Below are positions 11,721-25,080 of a stretch of DNA of 64,000 bases, piece by piece. Under the pieces are notes generated by a model. That model searched no databases. It worked only from the letters and a program-made list of their open reading frames with translations, and was not told the DNA's origin. Within the stretch, counting starts at the first letter, position 1. Every line of letters begins with the position of its first letter. The translations under genes and the position numbers were made by a program. This stretch comes from Rostratula benghalensis (Eukaryota; Chordata; Aves; Charadriiformes; Rostratulidae), in contig VXAI01000177.1 in assembly GCA_013399305.1 (NCBI GenBank), forward strand, positions 146,389-210,388, read 5' to 3'.

Positions 11721-13837
11721 GCTCAGAATTCATCTTTATGAATTTTTCTCATGTGCATTTACTTTGGATTCAAGAAAATAAAACATTTCCTCTTCCATCT
11801 TATATTCCACAGCAATGGAGGAGAGAGAATTAAAATAGTCCTCAGCCTCTATTGAGAGCAGCCCCTTCTGCTGTCATAGGGAAAGATAATGTATAGACAG
11901 ACTTTGTGATAGAGCCAAAGAATATCAGATGGTAGGCTATGGCTATACATACTGTGCTCAGCAATAAGGATGCCTACAGTGTCTCAAGAGTTGTTTCTTA
12001 CTAAAGAATTGGACTACAGCTTTTTTTTTTTTTTTTTTTTCTCTGCTGAATTTAACATGCATAGTTTGCTGCATCACATCAGTGACTAGCTTTTCGTAGT
12101 CATACTTCACCAATTCAAAAAGAATCTGCTGGACACAGGCTGAAACCACACTTAGAAAATTTTCACAGCCTTTCATAAGACATCATTTGCCTACTGTAAT
12201 GTAGCATTATGTGACATCTTACACATTGTTGCCAATGTTATCAGAAACAATACACAAAGTGATGGATAACACTGAGGAAAAGGTAACATTTGAATACTGA
12301 ACTGTTAGTTTCCACTCCAGGTGGGAGCTCTACTAGGAATATAACAGTATTGTACTAAGATCACTAAAAAAGTGGCACTCTTGCAAAGACACTTGAGAAC
12401 CTTTGCAGTATAACAATACTCTTTAACAAAGAATCTGCAATACAACACCTCAGAGGGAGACTAACTCACATGAACAAAACTCCCTAGGCAAAACAAGTTG
12501 CTTGTTCCTTGTAATGGAATAATTTTTACCTCACCTTTAAGGTAAAATTACAAACCACGGGACTCTCAGAATAAAAATATGGGCTTAACATTTTATAGTT
12601 TTATTTGAACTTTGAGTTTTTTTCCAAGCATTTTCAAATCATGCTACTCTGACCATCTGAAAGATTAACATTATTAATTAGTTCTTAAAATAAAACTTTG
12701 AGATTGAAAACGCAGCTTTTCAAGAATAGAGAAGTGGAATCTAAATGGAGTAAGATTCAATGTTTCTATGATTACAGGAAAAATTACTATTGTCCAAATA
12801 TTGTGGGTGTTCAATAGAAAACAAACCACATTTAAGGGTTATAACGGAAGCTCTTCTTCGGCTAAGAAATTGGAGTTAATTAATCTTAAGACTAATGGGA
12901 GTATTTTAATTATGAACCCCATATAGAAGGTTCATAATGGAAATGCTGACAGACATTTGGCTATATTGGCAGACAGAGTTCCAATAAGGCAGCAAATAGA
13001 GGGGAAAAGGAAGTATGACTCCCCAGAAGTCAGTGAATACAAGGGGGAGCAGAACATTGCTTTACACCAAACTGTTGATTTGTGGTTGGCAGTCTGTAAA
13101 TATACTGTACACAGTTAGAGATCATCAAAGAAAAGAATCATTAAGATAGCTTTATTGTTCTGTTTTAAATAATAAGGGGAGAGGAAAAATATGACAAAGT
13201 TTTTATCGAATGGATTTACAGCCTGTCCTAGATAACTGCAATAAATGACCTAGTAAAATGAATACCCTCTCCCTAGGTATCTAAACAAGACTTATCTTAG
13301 TTTTAAAATATTTATTTTTTTCTTTGCAATGTAACTCCCTGCGCTGCTACAACCACGCAATCACAAATTGCTGAAGACCACATTGAGCTGCAAGCCCAGA
13401 GAACAACTTTCAGGAATACTGCCACATTGATTAGACAGATTAGGAAAACAATGTTATGAAGAGACCATAATCTTTCACTGATTCAGTTGCTGAACTGTAG
13501 CCAAGCGCATCATACTAACCATTTACCGTCTACAGCGAAGAGAAGAAGCAAAACACTGTAACATATGGTCAGCCTAAAAAGATAGAAAACTAGTCTCCAA
13601 ACAGCAATGACAAACTCACCTCTTAGTGTAAGTCAGCTCTGGGCTTCATCTTGCTCTCATTTTGGTTAACCTCAAGATTCCATACTTACCTCAGGATCAT
13701 GCTTTTAATGCCAAGATTGGCAAGTATGAGAACTTTACTATGTTCATGTCCTAACAGCTGTAAGCTAATCACAATTATGCAGGTGAAGTTCAAAAACATT
13801 AAAGTGCTCTTCACAGTAAATGGTTCAGAAACTTAAG
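11721..13837. other. Unique AT-rich non-coding sequence
   Basis: No gene signal. It contains a T20 tract (12021-12040). Two strong minus-strand donor-like sites lie near 13612 and 13686, but no convincing acceptors accompany them. Confidence 0.5.
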
Positions 13838-14767
13838 GAAGGTGATCGAGAGTAATCACCATGGATTTACAGTAGGAAAATCCTGCCTGACCAACTCGAG
13901 AGCTTTCTATAATGAAATGGCCAGTTTAGTGGATGAAGGCAGCAGTGGATATTGATTATCCTTACCTCAGCAAGTCTTTTAACACTGTCTTCTATCACAT
14001 TGTCATTAACAAAATGACAAAGTAGAGGCTAGTTAAGCAGGCAGTGAGGTGGATAGCTGGGCTCAAAGGACTGTGATCAGTATCCAACTGTAGACCAGTC
14101 TCTAGTGGTGTACCCTCAGACTTGATACAGGGCCAGTACTGTTTGACCTCATTGTTAATGACCTGACTAATGGGATGGTGTGCACCCTCAAAATGTTTGC
14201 AGCAGGTGCCAAAATGGGAGACTGGCTGATTCAGATGATTGTGCTACTCTTCAAAGACACCTCAAAAGCTGGAGAAAGGGGTCCACATGAGTATAATGAA
14301 TTTTAACAATGGAAATCACATGGTCATTCCCCTTTTGGGGACTAACTCCAGGCACCAATACACATTTCTGACCAACTGGCTGAAAAACACCTTGTCAGAA
14401 GAAGATCTGGGTGTCGTGGTGGATGCCAAGTAGAACTTAACCCAGCAATGTGCATTTGCCACAAATCAGGGTAAATAACCTCCTGGGCTGCATGAGGAAG
14501 ATTGTTGCCAGCAGGCTGAGGGAGGTGACCTGTCCCCTCCATGCAGTGTTGGACTAAAAACACATTTAGACATGTGTTCAAGTTCTGGGACACATGGATA
14601 TATTTCAGCACGCCCAGCAAAGGACCACAAAGATAGTTAAGGATTTGGGGTATCTCTCATGTCAAGAGATACAGCCCTGAGCAACCTGCTGTAGTTGACC
14701 ATGCTTTGAGCTGGGGGATTGATCTCCACAGGTCCCTTCCAACCTCATGCACTCTGCAGTTCTCTGA
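13838..14767 (+). mobile_element. CR1 LINE fragment with internal deletion
   Basis: A sense-strand CR1 entering within the reverse-transcriptase region. 'caccatggatttaca' and 'cctgaccaactcgaga' open it, then a decayed 'dlsKsF-TV' region (13960-13990). The later ORF2 blocks ('ggtgtcgtggtggatgcc', 'cagcaggctgagggaggtga') follow. Near 14650-14690 the sequence jumps from mid-ORF2 directly to the 3' end ('gagcaacctgctgtagttga', then 'caggtcccttccaacctcat'), so roughly 250 bp or more of consensus is missing. Frames are broken by many stops. It is an old, inactive copy that is more diverged than the copy at 33.8 kb. Confidence 0.88.
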
Positions 14768-17614
14768 GAAGAGACATTCTGAATTCATTTGCTGGGATGT
14801 TTACATGAGCATCTTGGGAAAACAGAAACCCCACTTAGTCTCACAGATGTCAGATTCTGTACTATAGTAAGTCCAAAAGAAGTGCCCTGGGTTGCTTGCA
14901 GTCCCTCTAAATGTCTAGGTATGGTATTAATGAATAATGACAAAAAATTGAAATTACAATTTATTGATGTATATCATTTATAGTGATATGCTGGTTCTCA
15001 GTGTATATAAATTTGATACTTGATTTACCTCAAGATGTAATGAACAGTTATGACACCAAACTTATTTTGTCACTGCTTTGCTAATGTCCTGGGAACCACT
15101 CATTCCATCCACATTCTATGAAGATACCATTATGGAAAGAATAAGCTTTCTGTAACACAAGGCAGTATTATTTTGAAACTTCAACAATGTATGAAAACAT
15201 CACAAAAACAATACCAAACCACTTTATGGAATACCCTGAATCGCCACCTAATGCATCAATTTATCTAATTCCATATTATACTAATATTTGAGAAGCAGCG
15301 TTATCAACAGGTAAAAGACAAGTCGTTAAGTAATTAGAAATTTCCTCTAAAGATGGACTTTTATAGGTCACCCCAATAAATAATAATTGAAGCTTTCTTT
15401 TTTTTTTTCCCTGAATCTTGGTTATGAGCTTTCTTGCTGTAGCACCAGAAATGTACCTATTAAAACATTCCGGATCATCCATTCTAGCCTGACACAGCCA
15501 TTCTGTTTAAATATCAGCACACAGAATTCAAGTATATAACCAAATCTCAAGTACTGTTTATAGACTTTGAAGCTATATCATTGATTACTACAGTGCCTAG
15601 TTAACTTTGTTGGCTGTTTCACAGATTCAATATTGACATGTGTTTTCTGACCTGATTTGGAGTTCCCAGTGTATGCAGTGTATCCATCCTTATTATAGTG
15701 ATCCTTTCTTTGTTAGGCTGTTTGGCAGTTATTTATGCACATGGATTTGGATTTATAGATGCTGTTGCATCAAGACTCTCTGACTGAGGATAGACTAGTC
15801 ACACAGGCTTTCCTGTCATACAGACCCTTTGCTTTTACAGTAGCATTTTCACATTCTTTGTTATGTTTTAAGTTTCTTCTTGGGCTGGAGCTGTATTTCA
15901 GATTTAATTTCATACTCATTTTACGATCACTGAGAAAGGAGTAGGCTGTTTATCTCAGAAATCTTTCAGAGAGTTTATATTTTCTTTTTACTTATCTTAG
16001 CAAATAGTACAAAGTTACTAGTTTTCTAAAAGTAGTGGAAAGTCTGGGGTTTTATTTCCTTAGTCTTTATTTTCTTTCATTTTACATAGATGCTGTAGTG
16101 CTCTGTGGGTTTGACGCAAAATTATAGATAATGTGGTGTAAATTTTTTCCTTGATATGCAAGGAACATACTGCATTTACCATGAGTTCCAGATTACTGGA
16201 ATATCTTTATATACTCTTCTCTTTGACTCTTTCAATGGCAAGCCTGTAATTAAACCTTAAGTGTATTTGAATTCTGTATTCATTAAATTATACTTATAAA
16301 ATGTAATAGTAGCATTAATTTTGAAGAGTTCTAAATGCAATTTTTTTTCATACTCATTTCTCTTTTAAAATAGTAATAGATTACTTTAATAAGACTATTC
16401 ATGTGTATAAAGCCAAGCATGTGTTTAAGTGTTTGCATGATTGGATTCTTTGTATACAAAAGAGCCAGTGAAATTACATCTGTGTAGCTGGCCTTCCCAA
16501 TTTTCAGGACTGGGAGAAATGCAACAAATGGAAATTCACTTCTTCTCCAGGGTCTAACAAAAAGTTAGCACCTGACCTTACAGGCTAAAGGGAGCAAGCC
16601 TGGGAAGCAATCACTGAATGCTGGGGGTCTTTTCTGCCTTCCTTGGAGAGGAGTGTTAAATGAATTGTGTGTTATTTAAAATCTCAGACAAATTAGAACA
16701 ATTTAGACAGTGAGGTAGAGTAAAGAAAGATATGAGGCTGTGCAGGCAATCTTTAGTGACTTGGGTTTGGATATTTTTGAGTAATTATTTTTAGATATTA
16801 TTCACACTGATCCTGAAAAGCAAAATTAGCTCTGAATCACAAAGGCAGTATACACTGCTTTTGAAGATAGAGTACGGAGCCTGACAGAAAGCTCTTTGCT
16901 TTTCAGCTGCCTCCATTATATATTCCACTTAAAAATAATGACACTGTTGCTGAATATTTTATGAATATTTACATGCAAAAAAATGATAAAAAGAAATGAG
17001 AATAGAAAGAATAGAATGCAGCACTTTGTTCTGTAGTTTATAAATTAGTTACGTACATTTTGTTGTACTTTTGTTTGAATTACACAGTGCACTGTTTTGT
17101 TCCCAAATTCTGTTTATTTCAGAAAAGAGTAAAAACCAGCCGCAAATGATTGCTCAGCCTTTTGTTGTAGTGATTACATTTTCTGTGACTGGAATACTCT
17201 TAGGGCCAGGTCTAGCCTTTCAAGTGTGTGACAACGAGGAATGAAATGCCCTTAGCCTTTAGTCAGTCCCCAGTGATTCACAGAATTGGTGCTCGAGTAT
17301 CATATAATTTGGCAAAAAAGGTTCTGAAACCTACAGAGATCCTACCACTGTGCAGCTGTCCTGCAGACATGGACAATGCAATTCACAAGGCTACTTCACA
17401 CGAAATGTTCCTGAACTGAATGAGCCCCCTTATCAATTATCAGGTAAAGCACTACATAAAGACTATTTGGATGGTGTCTTCAGAGTCCTCAGGACATTTC
17501 AGGAACACAGCTGCTTTACAATGGTTAAATTCTTCTCAGAGTCTACCTGTCTACTTTATATCTCACCTACACTTGCAACTCCTGACTTCTTTAATACCTT
17601 GTTCTTTTTTTCAG
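14768..17614. other. Unique AT-rich non-coding sequence
   Basis: No gene or repeat recognised. All frames are short. A clear branch-point, pyrimidine-tract and acceptor arrangement sits at its right end (17582-17614) and is discussed with the candidate exon that follows. Confidence 0.5.
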
Positions 17615-17662
17615 GAGACTACCGACAAACCTGCCAACCCTACAATACTCACAATAGAGATA
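17615..17662 (+). other. Candidate 48-nt microexon (best splice signals in the window)
   Basis: Upstream is a consensus branch-point word, ctgac (17582-17586), then a T-rich tract ending in ctttttttcag; the branch A is 29 nt from the AG. After 48 bases comes a near-perfect donor, gtaagtaaa. The exon length is a multiple of three. Frame 1 reads ETTDKPANPTILTIEI with no stop; frame 3 is also open, frame 2 is stopped. I cannot assign the peptide to a known protein. The arrangement is what an in-frame alternative exon of a large gene would look like, but isolated matches to splice consensus also arise by chance, so RNA evidence would be needed. Confidence 0.25.
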
Positions 17663-20600
17663 GTAAGTAAATCTATGATCCCTTCTCAATACATGTCACT
17701 GATTTTGACTCAAACTGTGTTATTAGAAGTAAAATAAATTACAATTACAATAATTCACAATGAAAATCTGAAGTCAGTTGCAAGAAAAAGAAAATGCTCT
17801 GTGGTGGAAAATATAAGTTATTAGGGCCTGGGTATATCCTAGAATATGAAAGAATATTTAATTAATGGCAGATATTAATAATTAAAGAGATTAAAGAATA
17901 GAAGTACATTTTCTGCCTACAGAGGATGAATTTTTCTCTGCAATGTGTCTGCCTGGTGAAAAGGTTTTAAGTATCTGGGAACAGAGACATGCAAAATCTG
18001 GAACACATGTTTTTGTGAGAACAGTAAATCCAGGAGTGCAATCAAAGTAGTGTTTGCACCAAAAAATAATTCAAAATTGGCTACAACTGACTGCATGCCT
18101 TCTTTTTCACTTAGAAATCATCAATTCTGATTTGACTCGCGTGCTTAAATTTGTAGCTTTTGCTGCTTGACAAACACTTGGAGAATACACTCACGTACCG
18201 TAATCCCTTTAAACTTCTCAAGTTCCTTCCTAGTCCTTTAAAGACCTCATGGAAACAGTTGTTTAACAAAGCCAAAACTAGGATGTGGTCTTTGCTGTTT
18301 ACAGATTCCTAGAACTGATATCTGGCAACAGCAATGGAAATATGTGCAGGCTTGAAACACAGCCTTGCTTTGAAGCTTACGTCATTTTCCTGCTCATGGA
18401 AACAGTCGGTGGTTTTCTGCCTGCTGTCTGTATTTTCCCTCCTACCAGTGTTCATCTCTTTCCAGTTTAAGATGTTTCCTTAAGAAGGGGATCAGGCTTT
18501 ACAGCAGATGTGTCCAGAGTGTTTCCTCTTCTAACGGGAAGCTGCCATTCTCACTGTTGATACTGTAGGAGCCTGTGAAAAGTATCCTCTGTTTGCAGTT
18601 GCTCCTCATACTTCACAGTACACTTTTGGAGGCAGAAATAACATTAAAAGGGACATTTACATGGACTGACTTTAGGCACTGAGTTTAGGATGCAAGTCTC
18701 TGTAAACTCCTTACATAGCCAGCAGCAGGAGAGAGGGATTCTTACACAGAGTAACTCAGAGCACCTGATGTGAACTCATGGTTTGAACCACCCTCAATAC
18801 AATTTATTTCTCCCTCTTCATACAGAAACCCAGTGCAAATCAACACATTCTGAGACGGGACCTAGAGCTTAACCTCCAGTCAGGAATGTGAATGCTGCCG
18901 TTAGTGGTATATTCAGTCTATACACAGAACACAGCAGTGCAATATAGTCAGTGATGGATTGGGAGATACACTTCTAGCAATTTTAACATAACACTAAGAA
19001 AATGTACCCTTTATCTCCAAAAAGAAATGAGATAGTTGGTAATCCATCAAACTACACACATTTTGTCATATATGTAAACACTTTCAATAGAAAAAAACCT
19101 TAAAATACTTTTTTGAATAGAAGTAAGTAATGTCAGCTACAAGTGTGGCAAGTATATTGGTGGAGACATCAAATACAGATAGTGGGAAGGACAAGTGTTA
19201 TCTGGAGTAACCATGGTTGTACTAGAGGTAGAGACGTAGTCCACATTCCACGTAGTAAAATGCAGAGATAGCGTGAAATGCAGAAATACTGCTACATCTG
19301 GAGAAGATTTAGTGACCTATGCCTCTATCCCAGAAAGTGAGGGAAGACAAATGTTTAGAAAAGGCTAAGGGGGAGAGAGGAGTGAGAAAAACTCCTTTGG
19401 CATCTCCGAGCCCACTCACTACCAAAAAGACAGAGGTAATTCTTTACCCTGTCAGATTCCTACTGGCTCCTTTTACCCCTGGAAGCTATACTGCTGTGAT
19501 TTCAAACTCAGCTGTGTCACTGCAAGCACAAGAGAACGAATTCCTGTCTCTGAATCTGTGTCATGGTTCTGTAATGGAGGAAGACCTGGAAACATAGGCA
19601 AGGGAAAACTGGGAGTTTTCTGGGCATACACTCAAAAGATGTTGTGTGGATGACTGGGAGACAGGACTCCTGATCACAATGATGTCTAGGTTCATCCTGT
19701 AATAGCATTTTGAACTTTGTTTGGGTTTATCCTGTTCCTTTATTCCTTGTAATCTTTGAAAAAAGCATCACACTAAAAATTGGATGTTTTTATTTTTCCT
19801 CAACTTTATATCTCCACCCCATCTGCAAATATATACACCTGGTAATAACTCACACACTCCCCTAAGTTTTTTAAAAAAATACCTCATTATTCTGGAATAA
19901 GAACATGTGTATATAAACTATCATTCTTAACTGAAATGCTACCTGGGAATCAAAGTGTTAAAAGAAGCACTAGGGTCATTATCTGCTTCTGTGTACCTCT
20001 GGGAAGCATTAACAAATATGCCAGAACATGGCGGATGGGACATTTGAAAGAAAGTGCAAGGATTTATGTGTATGTTCTTCCTTTGTGTAGTTTTCTTGCT
20101 TTGTTTGTCAACTTCTTGAAAACATGGGGCAAGCAGCCAAACCTCTTGATGCATATTCTAACTACAGCAAAGCTCCAAACCTTTTGAGATTTAACCAACA
20201 CTAATTATTTCATATCTTGTTTTGTAATCTCTCAGTCTCTTATGTAAACACACTGCATCTACCACCATCCAGCCTTCCTTAAGCTGCCTCAGCTTTAGTA
20301 TGTACTTTTCTGTTATGAAGTCTTATTTGGTCTGTTGACTGACTTTTGATTACTTCCATATTGTTCTGAATTGGCTTAATGTCCCTAAAGACTTTTCCCA
20401 CTTTGTGCATCAGTTTATCTTTGTTTCTTTTGTCTCTTGCTACTTACATATAAAAACTGACGACATTTTCAATTGTATTTAAATCCTGCAGATACAATGG
20501 AGTCCTCAAAACTGATTGTTTCCATTTTCTGATACTTAGCTTAGCATTATAATTGCATAGTCTCTTTAGGGAATCTGTTTTGAATCAGCTCCTAACCATG

Positions 20601-22810
20601 AAAGTTAAGTAAAGTATTCTGCATAGAGTAGCAAAACCACAACCTTAAAAGAACAATCTGTGGGGAAAAAAATGGTTTTTTCTCTCCTGACCTGGACAGA
20701 ATCGCTGTTTTCTTAGGTAATACACTTGAACCAGAAAAAAAGGTGACTCAATTTATTTCCCCTACTACCTCCCCACCCCCTGACTGGATCTGTCTTCTTC
20801 CCATGAGATGGGAGGCAGTGGATGGGACTTTTAATAGAAAGAGTTTTAGATTATTTTTTTTTTCCTTTGTGCACCCTAGTATTCTTTGGAGGAGTCCACC
20901 TTTGCACCATTCCTGCCTACAACGGCAGAAATACTACTCCCTTTCTTTTGTTTACTGTTCCAAGGTTATTCCTCTGCTCCTCTCCATATATATTTTCTTT
21001 GCACTTCGTAAGTTCTGAGATTGCTCATTTTTCAAGAGACAGGTCAGTTCTAAGGCTACATTAGCTTTTTAAAAAAATATTTCCTTTATGCCTCTCCAAT
21101 TTATGGGGAGGCAAAAGAGCTGAATATCCAGGGACAGATGATAATAATTCTGAAATGTAAAAGAGAAGTAAACTGCATATGAAAGCAACAATAAATGAGG
21201 GATTGATGAGGTAAACTCACATTACACGGAAGTTTCATGTTTTTGTTGTGTTAAAATCTACCAATGACAGTGAACTACATAGGGAGAAATCAGAAAAATG
21301 TCCATATAAAAAAGCTGCTAGAAATAAGTAAAAATTTGATGTCCTTTCCTGTTCGCTCCTTCATAGACAGAAAAGCTGAGAACTGGGCTAATTTTAAACA
21401 AAAAGTAGTTCCCACATTTTGTATTTAGTCTTCTGAGTAGGTAATTAATCAAATATTTGTTATTAAAAAAGAAAACCAACCACTGCAATACCTTGAAGCA
21501 CCATCTACCAAATTTCAAATACATCGTTTAAGTGGTTGATCTTAGTGACATACACACCTGCCCTTGATAACTAAGCCTCCCAGCTTTCAAGGTACTGTGC
21601 TTCCACTATCTTAGCAAAGCCCTGTTTCAGCAGCACCCAGATATATGTCCCCTACCTTGAGTACTACAGTTAAGCTCTGGAAAGAACAGGATTTTCTTTT
21701 CTTTATATATGATTGTCTTTGGCTCCCTGGCCTTCTGCAGGGTTCAGTCCTTATCCTTTAAGTGTATCAATCAATCAATAGCTATTTTGGAGAGTACAGC
21801 ATTTGCCTCTGTCTTTGAATGGTAATCTTCTGAGCACATTGAAAAAAATCTTACGTTCTCCAGGGCATTCAACTGCAGGATTTCTGGGAGCTCATCTCTA
21901 GCAGCAGCAGAGCTTCTTCTTCTTACTTTCTAAGTAATGTGACTCTCAAATTTGGATCCAGCTCCATTGGCAATAGAATTATTATGTGGTCTGCATGGCT
22001 AAACAATAGAGTTGCTAATTTTTGACCCTTACTTTGAGGGGTTAGCATCAGTTTCTTCCCACACCATAGTACAAATGAGGCCATGAACACATGGCCAATA
22101 TGGCTGTTCATGGATTTCAGCTTTCTAGGGCAGGTAGTTAGCTACCTGTTGTCAGAAATCTTCAGGTAGTAGTACCTGGCCCAAATATTATTTTCCACTT
22201 CAGTATGACAATGGCACAAACCAGTGTATTTTTAACCAAGGTCACCAATGGCAAAGTCAAATTTGCAGATCATTTTATATAAAGTTAAAATAGTTCTTTT
22301 GAAATATGAGTAATTTAAGGAGGTGTGTTTAGATGAGATATCTGTAATTTCCATTAAAGCTTTATTTTTAATCACGTTTAGTCTGTCAGTTGCTTATTAG
22401 TAAGAGGAGAATGGTCTTCTACTAGCTACAGCTCGGGTTTATGCTTTGCACGCATTCTCTGTGCAATGCTTTTGTCAAGGGACTCAAAACAAATACTAAA
22501 CAAAGACATAAATAAAACTGAAATACATGTGATACCTATAAAAATGAAATATTGGCGTTACTTAGTTAAATGTTTTTGTAATCTTTTGGAATATGGAGGC
22601 TGTAAGGAATTCCTTACCATTTGATTGCCATTCTGGAGAACTCCTTTCCAAAGCAGGGAAACAAGTTCACAGGCAAGTTCCTAGTCCACAAGGAAAAAAT
22701 AGAAATATTTACATCTTTCACTAGACTCTTTTCTCTGTTCAGACCCAGTGAAACCCCAAAATCAGCTACCAGGTTCTCATCCACAATCCCCAGCTCCTGA
22801 ATACCCTAAG
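17663..22810. other. Unique AT-rich non-coding sequence
   Basis: No dispersed repeat recognised over about 5 kb. Reading frames of up to 92 codons (for example 19319-19597) show no recognisable motif. Homopolymers are short. Confidence 0.5.
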
Positions 22811-22844
22811 CTGAAGATACTGAAGATCTGAAGATCTGAAGATC
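22811..22844 (+). repeat. Short 8-bp tandem repeat
   Basis: Four consecutive copies of ctgaagat, the first with one extra base. Too short to be a useful satellite; probably replication slippage. Confidence 0.85.
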
Positions 22845-24539
22845 CGTACCTCAGTACGTAGTGCCTGTGGAGAACACGCCTTGGACTTCCTCAGTTTTGT
22901 ACATTGCTCACTCTAGTCAGTAAATACAACAAAAACTGTGAGTAAATCTGAAATCAGGTGGGTTACACCACATTTGAAATTTTGTTATTGCAGGTGTGGA
23001 AAGCTCTAACACAAAGGCTGACCTTAGTCTTCATTCCATATTATAATACTATGCAAAATAGAAAAAAGAAACCTATATATTTTAAAGAAAGGGACTATTT
23101 TTACACTCTAACAGAGCTAAAGGAATGCTGTAAAACCTAACATTGTCTTTGAGTTATCAAATATTTACCTATCCCCAATGCAAGCTGTGGGATAAACAAT
23201 ATTTTTCCAGAGGGGTTTCTATGACTTCTCTACTCATTATTTTCTTGAGATTTATTAGTGTATCCTATAAAGCTCAAGACAGAGAGTATGCTAATTTACA
23301 TTTTTAAGAGAATTAACATGATGTTAAAAGAATAAATTAGTTAATTGTTAAAACAGTGAACTGAAAAGACATGTATTCCGAGCACAGTATTACTATAGCT
23401 TATTTAGAGACACTGTGCCTTTATATTTTCAACATATTACCTTATTAATGTAACTTTAGGACTTGAACTCTGTGAACTCTTTTCACTGAAATGCAAAACC
23501 ATGCAAGGCGCAGTAGGGTTTAGGATTTCTGTGCATACTGAAACATTAAGGCATTCAGAAATCTTAAAGGCTGGGCCAACATTACCTTCTCCCTCCCCTC
23601 CCTTAAATTAAAGTTTTAGAACAGCTTTTATCCACTCAAGTCATAGTTCCCTAAGCAGAAGCAACGTGGACATGGGAGAGATTACACCACTGCTATTTAA
23701 CCCTGCTCAGTGCTGTAAGCAGGACAATCAAAGGTCAGCACGAGACAGACCCGTGCTGTCACTCTTACTGCTAAGACTGATGGCTGAACAGTGTGCCACT
23801 GAGAAAGAGATTCTGGAGAAGCATTGCCCAAACCAACACAATGATAGCTTGGATTGTCTGGGGAGAGAAATTTCTTATTAAAGTCTAGGAGAGGCTTCTT
23901 TCATCTTCTTTGGAAGAAAACTCCCACCTCTCACAGCATTTGCCCAAAGGATGTGTGTTGCTTTTCTCCCCGTTCACATCAGTTTGATCTTTAGTGAGCA
24001 GGAAAGGAGGGGAAGAGTTTACCACCCACACTGTCACCATGGTACAAAATCTTCTCACCAGTCTGCAAAATACCCCACTGTTCCTCCTCTTTCTTGTAGT
24101 GTCGAATACTTGCCATGCAGCACCGTGCTAAACTCAATTCAGAAAACATAATAAGGATGTGTGTTTAATTGAAAAAAGGCAATTGCATGACAAATTTTCA
24201 GAAGTACAAGCTACCTGGGTTTTCCCAATATTTTATGAAAGGAGGTTAAGTAAGGAGTTGAAGATTAAATCTCCTATGAATTTTGTCATCACTTTAACAC
24301 AGCAACATTTTTACCCTGCAAGTACCAGTTTGGAAATTATAAAGCTATAACAACATTTTCAGACCTCTTATCATCTAACAGTTAAACATGGAAATGAATC
24401 TTGAGAAGAGAATAATTGAATTTTCTTTTAAAAGAAGGTTTTTTTGGTTTTTTTTTAAAGTTACTTGTTTTCCTTTTAAAACATACAGCATTCTGAAAGT
24501 TAGACCCCCTTTCTTCCTCCCTTCCCCAGTCCTTTAGCA
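22845..24539. other. Unique AT-rich non-coding sequence
   Basis: No gene signal or dispersed repeat recognised. Small open frames (60-71 codons) look random. Confidence 0.5.
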
Positions 24540-25080
24540 GGAAAACTAATATTAAAGCTGGCAGACAAAGATCCTTTCAAATGCACTCTGATGTAGCCAC
24601 ATGAATGCACAAAGATGGCGTGTATCTAAAAGCAGAACTGACTCCTGTAATAAATCTGCCTGCTTAAAATTTGTGAGCTATTTTCATGGAGACAAAATTA
24701 CCACAACCACACAGTAGCTAATTTCCTAAATGCAGTAATGCGGTTATTTGACATAATGGCCACAGGCACTGCATCAGTCCACATTAAAGACTAAGAGGTT
24801 AATCATTTTGAGTTTAAAAGAAGAAAAACCTGACTGGCTTGCTTTTGACTGTAAAACAGATTTGAAATCACCAATTTAATTTTTTTTGTGGCTTTATAAC
24901 TTTTAAACAGACACATTTGCATTTATGTATTTATTTATTAAATCTTTTCCTGCCCGAGACCACATATGCTCAGTATGTGTAATTTTATAGGCCAGTTATG
25001 AACTTCTATAAAGAGGTGTGAAATAAAAATATTGACAGCTGAGTTTGCTGGCACAATTATGACATTCTTCAAAGTAAAGG
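24540..25080. promoter_or_regulatory. Possible conserved regulatory block (low confidence)
   Basis: Over about 540 bp there is no repeat, but AT-rich factor-binding-like words are dense: several ATTA/TAAT cores, 'tgacataatgg', 'aatgcggttatttgac' and 'ggtcaaaac'. This texture is common in conserved non-coding enhancers near developmental genes. I cannot measure conservation, so it could be ordinary AT-rich DNA. Confidence 0.15.
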
